Positions 56,782 to 64,000 of a stretch of DNA of 64,000 nt are shown in pieces. The DNA comes from Clonostachys chloroleuca (lineage: Eukaryota > Ascomycota > Sordariomycetes > Hypocreales > Bionectriaceae), in the NCBI GenBank assembly GCA_037952775.1, contig JBANAY010000004.1, positions 7,750,001 to 7,814,000 on the forward strand, read 5' to 3'. Numbering within the stretch: the first letter of the stretch is position 1; each line of letters opens with the position of its first letter. The translations under genes and the position numbers were made by a program. The notes beneath the pieces were generated by a model. It was not told the DNA's origin. It saw nothing but the letters and a program-made list of their open reading frames with translations, and searched no databases.

Positions 56782-58065
56782 CTATCCCTCAATTTGTGCC
56801 GTTCGCGTTGCCCAGCGGGTCATATCTTCCGGTGAGAGTAGGATGCTGAGCAACTGGTTAGTGAAAGAGTCTATCTCAGCGGGCGACGTGTCCTCCATAA
56901 GCCCCGGTAAGTTGACGCTCTGCTGAAACAGCGGGTTCTGCTCCCGCACCTGCTGCACCCACCGCCAGGCGTTCGGGGCTTCCCATAGGCCTTGCCGGGT
57001 GGTAAACATGAGAAAACCGGAGCATCCAGGCCACCCATTGGTCTTGTCATGATATACATAGAAAGTCCCGGATACCAGCATCCAGGTTCGCCGCAAGCTC
57101 TCGGATAGGATCCATGCCTGCCAAACTGCAAACTCCGCCCTGCCGCTGCCAGCACCAACATCACTGGACCGCAGCTGCCCCAATGTTTCATAAAGGCGTG
57201 GTGCCTCGGTGAGAGCTGCGTCCCTCATCTCCTGACACCATTGGTCTAAGGTGCTGAATGAGGCCTCACCCAGAGCACGCTGCCGCGGAGATCCGTCAAC
57301 GAGGCGAATCAAGGTGTATATCAGTAATGCCTGGGTCCGCGACAAGTGGCTCATGAGGTCCAGCCTTTCGAATCCCTCGAGCATGAGCGACTGTTGTTGG
57401 TGGAGACTTGCGGCGCGATTTTCAATTATTCGCAACACCATGTCTTCCGTCTCCTCGGTCTTGGCCAGGTACGCGGTGAGCGCCGTGTAAGCATCCTCTA
57501 AGCATAACGGTAGCTCAGACTGATAGAGGTTTTTGTGGATAAAGATATTGTGGCCGCGCTTAGCCCAGTCCTTCAGCCAGTTACGCATGGCTTTCCTGGA
57601 CCCCCTGAATATGAAGGTTGAATCGGCGGGAGAAGGGATGAAAGTAGACTCAATATTCCACGAGTCTTGTGCAAGAAACCATGACAAGTCGGGATCGGCA
57701 TGCGGAGGACTTATTGCTGATGCCAGAAGCTGGCTTTGAAGGCGGTGCTGAAACACATTGAGGGCTGGCTGGGACTGGGAGAGCTCTGCAGGCGCCGCCA
57801 AAGCCAGAGGACCGTTGCCGATAACCCGCTCGTGACCTGCACCAACAGGGGGATTCGACAGATAGAGCTGATCCAAGATCGCCGCCTGTGGACGCGGTGC
57901 CAAGGAGACAGGTCTGTCGCTCCGCCGAGATCGTGGGAAATACTGGCATTGAAGCCCCCTGTCACCACAGCGCCCGCACTGTGGGATCCGTCTATCACAC
58001 GCCCGCTTGGCCCTTGTGCAGGCTCTGCACGCGTTCTGGCGCGGTTTTGAGGCACGATCTGCCAT
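56782..58065 (-). CDS. Zn2Cys6 transcription factor
   Basis: One exon. I choose the Met at 58065 (MADRASKPRQNACRAC); an in-frame Met at 58122 adds 19 residues. The binuclear cluster has exact spacing C-x2-C-x6-C-x6-C-x2-C-x6-C (ACRACTRAKRACDRRIPQC, GRCGDRGLQC). A short linker follows, then about 330 residues of helical middle region without a clear fungal_trans signature (LCLEDAYTALTAYL, RTQALLIYTLIRLVDG, SLRRTWMLV). About 427 residues, short for the class. It is divergent from the SDR at 58419 over 353 bp, a usual sign that it regulates that gene or itself. Confidence 0.9.
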   Translation of the reverse strand: MADRASKPRQNACRACTRAKRACDRRIPQCGRCGDRGLQCQYFPRSRRSDRPVSLAPRPQAAILDQLYLSNPPVGAGHERVIGNGPLALAAPAELSQSQPALNVFQHRLQSQLLASAISPPHADPDLSWFLAQDSWNIESTFIPSPADSTFIFRGSRKAMRNWLKDWAKRGHNIFIHKNLYQSELPLCLEDAYTALTAYLAKTEETEDMVLRIIENRAASLHQQQSLMLEGFERLDLMSHLSRTQALLIYTLIRLVDGSPRQRALGEASFSTLDQWCQEMRDAALTEAPRLYETLGQLRSSDVGAGSGRAEFAVWQAWILSESLRRTWMLVSGTFYVYHDKTNGWPGCSGFLMFTTRQGLWEAPNAWRWVQQVREQNPLFQQSVNLPGLMEDTSPAEIDSFTNQLLSILLSPEDMTRWATRTAQIEG

Positions 58066-58418
58066 GTTCCCTGGATCCGAGCCTGGCTGAAATAACGAAA
58101 CGCGTGAGTGAGAGACGTGCATTTACCAGTGTCGTCACAATCCTGGCCTGTGGACTAGCGGCGGGAATCTGACCAATGAGGATTTGCGGGATTCGGCATC
58201 ACGGCTCGTTCTCACGCTAATCCGCGCTCAATGGACAGTTGGAGAGACGATGGATGTGAGTCTGACCTGCTTGTTGACACCAGATGTCTCCTCTAGATCC
58301 AGGGGTATAAGTAGGACTTCTACTCTCCAGTTTCTAGCAGCTATGGCACCATTTAGGTCTGACTTTTTATTCCAAACTACCACTTACGCACTTACATTGA
58401 AGCTACCTGACTGAAAAC
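58066..58418. promoter_or_regulatory. divergent promoter (Zn2Cys6 regulator / SDR)
   Basis: 353 bp between two outward-facing starts. No clear CGG(Nx)CCG pair could be fixed by eye. Confidence 0.4.
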
Positions 58419-59455
58419 ATGAGTTCCACCCGACTAACACCCCTGCCCATCACCCACAAACAGCCCTATGCGGCTGTCTCTCCGAACCGCCCTGAGCTCT
58501 CGCAGGCGGGCAAGACTGTCCTCATCACGGGAGGCGGCTCCGGGATTGGAAGTGCAATCGCAAAGAGCTTCGCTCAGGCCGGCGCCTCGACCATTGTGCT
58601 CGTTGGTCGTCGCGAAGAGGTCATGCAATTTACCGCGCAAACGCTGAGAGAAGGATCTACAAAATTAAACCCACAACTTCAGGTTCACATTTACACAGTA
58701 GACATCACTGACTCCGAAGATGTCGCTAAGCTCTGGGGCAAGCTCGCTGAGAACGCCATCGTGGTCGATGTTCTCGTCTTGAATGCTGGGCGGCAGTCTG
58801 TGGTCAAGACCGTGCTTGAGCTTGGTTCCAAAGAGGTGTTTGAATCTTTCAAGGTCAATGTGTTTGGGCACATGGAATTCACCGAGCATTTGTACAAACA
58901 GGATAGAAGCAACTCTTCTGGCCCAGCGGTAGGAATTTTTTCTCACCACAATGCCAAGGCAGGGGACTAACGCCATCCGCATAGGTCGTTATCAATGTGT
59001 CGACCGCCGCCGCATGGGATCTGAAATCTGGCGGTCCAGTGCCTGTATACTGCCTGACCAAGAACTCAGGCACTATGCTACTACAACAGATTGCCCACGA
59101 CGTTCCCCGCGAGAAGATGCGCATCGTCAGCTTCCATCCAGGCCTTGTCAGGACAGAGACAACAAAGGGGCTTTTTCCCGACAAAGGCGATGGGGAAGCC
59201 CCCTGGTATTCATGTAAGTTGAAACATCTATTACCTGTGCATTTCGAGGATATGGAAGCTGATGCAGGTTTCTCTATAGCTGAGCTCCCTGGCAACTTTT
59301 CTGTTTGGCTCGCATCTCCTGAGGCCGCTTTTCTCCACGGTCGCTACGTTGAGGCTTCTTGGGATGTGGAGGAACTCAAGTCTGGTCAGATTAGAGAGCA
59401 GATTGAGAACGACCCATATCTGCTCAAGGTTGGTATTCTAGGGTATCACCCTTAA
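58419..59455 (+). CDS. short-chain dehydrogenase/reductase
   Basis: Three exons. An N-terminal extension of 30 residues precedes VLITGGGSGIGSAIAKSF (TGxxxGIG) and VLVLNAGRQ. The first intron begins at 58929 and ends CATAG at about 58984, joining VVINVSTAAAWD with the catalytic YCLTK. HPGLVRTE follows. A second intron from 59213 (GTAAGT) most likely ends TATAG at 59279, giving WYSSELPGNFSVWLASPEA; an alternative CAG acceptor ten bases upstream is possible. About 300 residues. This type includes fungal ketoreductases of tailoring pathways. Substrate unknown. Likely under the adjacent Zn2Cys6 factor. Confidence 0.9.
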
Positions 59456-60803
59456 CCAAGCTTGCCGTGCAGGATAAATGGTCGGTGTTTCAATTCGAAG
59501 ATGCGGCAGGGCCAAAGCTCAAGTCCACCACGAAGCATCAGATAGCGGGTTCCTTATAGATCGGGACAAGGCTAGCATGTCGTGAGATTCGGTGGCCTGA
59601 ATGGCTCCAGGTCATATCCTTGTCGAGATAAACGCTATCTGGTGGCCACTTCTCTCGAGTAACTATGATAGGTAATGGAGGATGGAATTGATTTTGACGC
59701 TCTGATGGATGAGCATGCGAGTCGGATGGAGACCAATTTTTGGAATTTTGGTAACGTGATGCCCGCACGCGCTTGCGAGGTTATCAACTTGGCGGCATAC
59801 CACAGAGAGACGTATTGTGTGACTGAAAACCAAGTACTTGTTTGAAAGGAACCACCTTGAATATATTTTGTGCGTCTTGGAAAGAAGTGTTCACAATGTT
59901 TGAAATGATGGAGGGTGAGGGTTGTCGATCCTGCACGTGGCAGTCCATGGCACGTGAATTGCCAAAACCACAGGACATCACAACAAACGCGTATGAGATC
60001 CTTCTCACAACGTAGTTCGTCGCCCGTGTACCTAACATATAAATAAGACGCGTCGTGGGGATTTCTCTTGTGGTTTTATTATGCGGGTTGATTTGAAGGG
60101 TCAACGGCCGGATCTTGGCGAAGTCGTTCTGTTGGCGTAGTTTACCATGCGCAAGATTGCTCCTTTTTAACGTAAAGGGATAAATTTACGTGGTTGAAAT
60201 GAGAGAATTTTTTCCACAATATCAACCATACCCGTGAAAATTTGAAAGTAGAAACAAATATCTTGATTTTTCTGTCTCGCTTGCGTCGTCAACTTGATCA
60301 TCAAGGAACAACATGGAGATCGGGGTCTGGGTATAGGGTAGGCAGCTCTCAGTTGGTGGGGAAAATTCGCTTTTGTCCTCTCTGTTGTATCTTGGCTCTG
60401 AAAATCAGCCAAACAGACGAGTCTTTCAGAGAGGGAAATTTCTAGAAAATGTACAACAGCGCGTATATTACCCTGAAAATTAATCAAGAGACAGGTTGGT
60501 GATTCATTATTAATTATGACGCAATGCGAGGTGTAATCCCGCGCTATTCGAACTTAAAGAAAAGCTACGGTAGGACGTGCGGGTGCGGGCGGGAATAACG
60601 GAGTGTCGCAATTGTCAGCACCATCAACGGTTCCCGGAGTTTCGGAGTCACGGAGTTGGGTGAGTTCGACGTATTGTTGATTTCTTCTATATATGCTTCA
60701 TGAATTACACAGATTTTCAAAAATATCATTCATCCAAACATACTCACTCATCAATTCTCATAAACTCATCTTACTACACCAATCCCCATCATCATCAGTT
60801 GCA
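59456..60803. other. intergenic, about 1.35 kb
   Basis: No supported gene. Short frames on the minus strand (59538-60487) lack domains. The last 100 bp is a CT/CA-rich leader of the reductase gene, with TATATATGC near 60692. Confidence 0.5.
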
Positions 60804-62000
60804 ATGGCCAAGACCGTTCTCATCACCGGAGCCTCGGGCTTCATCGCCACTCACACCATCGATGCCTTCCTCCGCAAGGGCTACAACGTCCGTGGAACTG
60901 TCCGCTCTGAAAAGTCCGGGTCCGAGGTCCTCAAGACCCACTCCAAATATCCCGGACAGTTGTCTCTGGCTATTGTGCCGGACATTGCAGCTCCGAATGC
61001 GTTTGATGAAGCCGTCAAAGGCGTAGACGGAGTGAGTGACAGAGCCTATGTTCTGGCCAACTGACAATACTAACGGAGACTGTAGATCATCCACCAAGCA
61101 TCTCCATTCATCTTGAATGCCACTGATTTCGAGAAGGAGCTGTTCCAGCCTGCCATCAAGGGCACAACCACAATTCTTGAATCGGCACAGAAATACAACC
61201 CAGATATCACCAGAGTGGTTATTACCTCGTCGTTTGCCTCTGTGGTTGATGTAAATCAGGGTCTACGCCCCGGATATACCTATACTGAATCTGATTGGAA
61301 CCCGGTTACTGCTGAGACGGCTGGAGCTAACGGTGTCGTGGCATATTTGGCCTCCAAGACTTTTGCTGAGCGCGCTGCTTGGGATTATGTCAAAGATAAT
61401 CAGGTATGTATACAAGTTTGGAAAGCAAACTACCACGACGATGATTCAATTGACATTGGCTAACCATCCGAGCAGCCAAAGTTTGAGCTTACTACGCTGC
61501 TGCCACCTATGGTCTACGGTCCCCTTGATCACCACGTCGACGATATGGCTAAGCTGAATACTTCCTCTGCTGATATTTACCGACTCTTCAATGGCTCCGA
61601 GAAGCAGGTACCTGACACTTCTTTCTGGGCTTTTGCTGATGTCCGCGACCGTAAGAACCCCCGTCTATTTCGTGTCTATTCAAGCCTGTGTCGACTAACA
61701 TTTTTCAAAGTCGCCGAAGCTCACGTCCAGGCTTTTGAGAGACCTGAGGCTGCAGGCCAGAGATATCTCATTGCCAACTCATCATACAGCTACCAGAAGA
61801 TTGTTGATATTATCCGTGACAAATTCCCCGAATTGCAGGAGAAGACTCCCAAGGGTGACGCTGGCGCTCAGCTCCCACCTGTCTACCGGCTAGATACCTC
61901 CAAGGCGACAAAGGAGCTCGGTATGGTATTTAGACCGCTGGAGGAGACAATAGTGGACACCGTAACAAGCTTGATCGCGATCCAGAAGTCGATCTCATAG
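60804..62000 (+). CDS. NADPH-dependent aldehyde/ketone reductase, GRE2/dihydroflavonol-reductase-like extended SDR
   Basis: Four exons. MAKTVLITGASGFIATHTID has the extended-SDR GxxGFIA motif. Introns are near 61031-61085 (joining GVDG to IIHQASPF), near 61404-61476 (DNQ to PKFELTTLLPP) and near 61651-61710 (to VAEAHVQAFERPEA). ITSSFASVV supplies the catalytic Ser and YLASK the Tyr/Lys pair; PMVYGPLDH is a family motif. About 335 residues. Close fungal relatives reduce methylglyoxal, isovaleraldehyde and assorted ketones in the cytosol. The gene stands alone and looks intact. Confidence 0.93.
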
Positions 62001-62447
62001 GGAAGATGACTGCGTTTGAAAAAAGACAATCTCGGTTTTGCTGCAGCGACTTGGGAGCTAAGCTTTATATAGAATGACGTGCTACTTTTTGGTATTTAAT
62101 AGAGTAATCTCATTATACTCATTTGCTGGAAACACCTGAAAACCTTCTCAATCGTGACGCTTCCCCGAGGCCACCGGAAGAAATCTCTGGAAAGAAGTGG
62201 GTTAGACTAAACATATATGGTGATTATTATTGACTTTGCTTGGGCATTACTACGCGCACAGGTAGCCGGAGAGATGCAGTGGGCTTGATACTGTGCATAT
62301 AGGCCCCTAGACTTTAATATCGACCTCGACTTAATAGAACAAACGCAAATGGAAATTGATACGCCTCCTGGCTATGGCCTAAAACTAATACCTAACTCGT
62401 AGATGAGATTATACATGGATATCCCTATGTGCTTGAACGGAGACGGG
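62001..62447. other. intergenic, convergent
   Basis: 3' flanks of the GRE2-like gene and of the unknown minus-strand gene. No coding signal. Confidence 0.5.
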
Positions 62448-63082
62448 CTACGACAACCAACGAGTGTCGTTGGCTACATGTAACCAAGCATCTCTACTTC
62501 CAGTCTGCAAGTGCGAATCCGCTGCCGCTTGGCAGTAAAGCTCGAGTTCATCTGATTAAAGTTAGAGATATCATGAAGTAGAATTACCACTCCTGCTTAC
62601 GTACCAACAGTCATTGGAAGCTTGATGTGGCCCCCCTTGTTCAAAGAAACGAGGACCTGTTTCACCCACACGCGAGAAGTCCATCTCGCTTCTCTAGATG
62701 GGACATGCTTCGTGTCCATGAGCCGCACGGACTTTGCGCATGCTTCTATAACATCCGTTGATGTCAAAGTAGAGATTTGGAGGCAGGCGACGATTCTCCC
62801 GAGTCGTCGAGGATCTGCGACGTTCCGTATTTCCAGACTGAGATCTGGGGACTGGCCGACAGCATGAAGCAATTGACCCTTTGGTGGTTGATCGTTCGCC
62901 AGGAAGAGGCCCCAATGCTAAGAAAAAAAGACTTAATATACTTCGTGAAAGTAAAGGAGGAGACAGAAAGATCTCACATATTTGTTTTGGCCGTCCACGT
63001 CACTGAGGAATTGCATGGTGATGTAGAGACCATAAGGAGAGGTGATGGCATCAGAAGGCTTCTCAGTAGTCAAGTAGGCCAT
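62448..63082 (-). CDS. uncharacterised fungal protein, three exons
   Basis: Found by splice logic rather than as one ORF. Exons are 62978-63082, 62605-62917 and 62448-62551 (105, 313 and 104 bp), which join in frame to 173 residues. The start is MAYLTTEKPSDAITSPYG. Splicing yields DVDGQNKYHWGLFLANDQPP across intron 1 (GTGAGA, TTCTTAG) and PMTVDELELYCQAAADS across intron 2 (GTACGT, ATCAG). The protein reads like a compact mixed alpha/beta domain (HWGLFL, LSLEIRNV, RIVACLQIST, WTSRVWVKQVLVSL). Similar small fungal DUF proteins exist, but I cannot name the family. The opposite-strand ORF (62777-63091) is a shadow. Confidence 0.7.
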
Positions 63083-64000
63083 AGTTTCTGATAGTTAAAC
63101 TCGGATTATTGACAATGAGAGAATCAGAGGATAATCTGCGGCGAGGAAGAGAAACAGAGTAAAAGAAATCAGATGAACCCCGGGGATGGAGGAAGATAGA
63201 TCGGATGATTGACACTTTGGTAGATAATGATGTTGAAAATAGGAATATGAGAGAATATAGAGAAAGGTAGTTCGTTTAATCAAGAAATCGTAAATATCTC
63301 AGTAGGCGGATGGCATTCTTATAGATAGTTTCTTTGTCTATCTGACATTATCACGAAGTGGCTGACCCCGACCCTCGGACAAAACTGCGCACCCTAGAGC
63401 CTGCTCCTGTCAGGGGAGCAGTCAAAATCACGGTCAAAGTGATGTCAGACACAGAAAATTGATTGGACAAAGACTTGCCGATTGGTAGGGTCGCATATGC
63501 CTGACCTGCAGATAGTGGAAGCCAACGATCCGGTAAACATCACCCCGCCCCATTCTGCCAATCGGCTGCGTCCAGCTAGAGCAGATTAAGCGTTAACAAG
63601 GCGCGTATCAGCGAGTATGCGGTCGAGTTGCATGAGACTCCACAAGGCGATGACTGTGATGGATATCGAGCAGGGCAGATCCGGGCAACTACTGGATGCA
63701 GATCGAGGGATTAGCGCCCAAGCCATGATTAACAACATTTGTTGATTTGTGAGGCGGAGGCTAGTAGTTTCAGGTATGATAATTCAGGTAGGAGAGCACC
63801 AACACGTTGCATTCGGATGCACCAGTTTAGGAATAGACTTGTAGGCGCCGACAGGAGTGCATGATGGGTGACATGATGCTGGGCGGTTAATGAAACCAAT
63901 GGGAGCATCGCCCCACCACAAACGAATCACCCCGGTCCTCAACAGCCGCCGCGGAAAAGATGGGGCGGAAACGGGCAGTGCAATGCTACTCGTGAGCTGC
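63083..64000. other. intergenic to window end
   Basis: Promoter side of the unknown gene, then GC-richer DNA with a small hairpin (CTGCTCCTGTCAGGGGAGCAG, about 63401-63421). No gene supported before base 64000. Confidence 0.5.

Noticed and set aside
63401..63421. Perfect small hairpin as an RNA terminator or operator
   Set aside because: Isolated short inverted repeat without an adjacent gene end or T-run; likely chance in fungal DNA.

Overview
The window is nuclear DNA from a filamentous ascomycete, most likely an Aspergillus/Penicillium-type Eurotiomycete. Genes are monocistronic and carry many 45-70 bp introns with CTAAC/CTGAC-like branch points. Typical fungal families are present: a HET-domain protein, Zn2Cys6 and C2H2 regulators, an AA9 LPMO, MFS permeases and FAD monooxygenases. 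Gene models below were built by reading splice junctions by eye and checking frame across introns; several starts remain uncertain.

Left part (1-12.8 kb): the 5' end of a 6-phosphogluconate-dehydrogenase-like gene, an SDR, a foldback MITE, a dehydroshikimate-dehydratase-like TIM barrel, a phosphatidylserine decarboxylase, a His/Arg-rich protein, a secreted AA9 LPMO, an AT-rich repeat-like tract and a SnoaL-like protein.

Middle (12.8-40 kb): two MFS transporters and two FAD monooxygenases form a small catabolic or secondary-metabolism-like group. They are followed by a decayed cytochrome P450. Then come a GPI-anchored S41 peptidase with an apparent frameshift, a HET protein, a small secreted Cys-containing protein, tRNA-Gln(CTG) and a TDT/Mae1-type dicarboxylate or sulfite transporter. 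Long gaps here hold no convincing genes.

Right part (40-64 kb): a Ser-rich WD40-like protein, then the most interesting block at 42.7-54.7 kb. It holds a C2H2/fungal_trans regulator, an SDR, an amidase, a Zn alcohol dehydrogenase, a polysaccharide-deacetylase-fold hydrolase of the cyclic-imidase/PgdA type and an AAAP amino-acid permease. Every promoter in this block carries copies of TGACCCCAA/TTGGGGTCA, including the regulator's own. The gene content suggests uptake of a nitrogen-containing compound, ring opening of an imide-like intermediate, deamidation and redox steps, all under one local regulator. It recalls the late steps of the Aspergillus nidulans nicotinate (hxn) pathway. To the right are an intronless bacterial-looking HEAT-repeat gene, a divergent Zn2Cys6 regulator/SDR pair, a GRE2-like reductase and a three-exon gene of unknown function.
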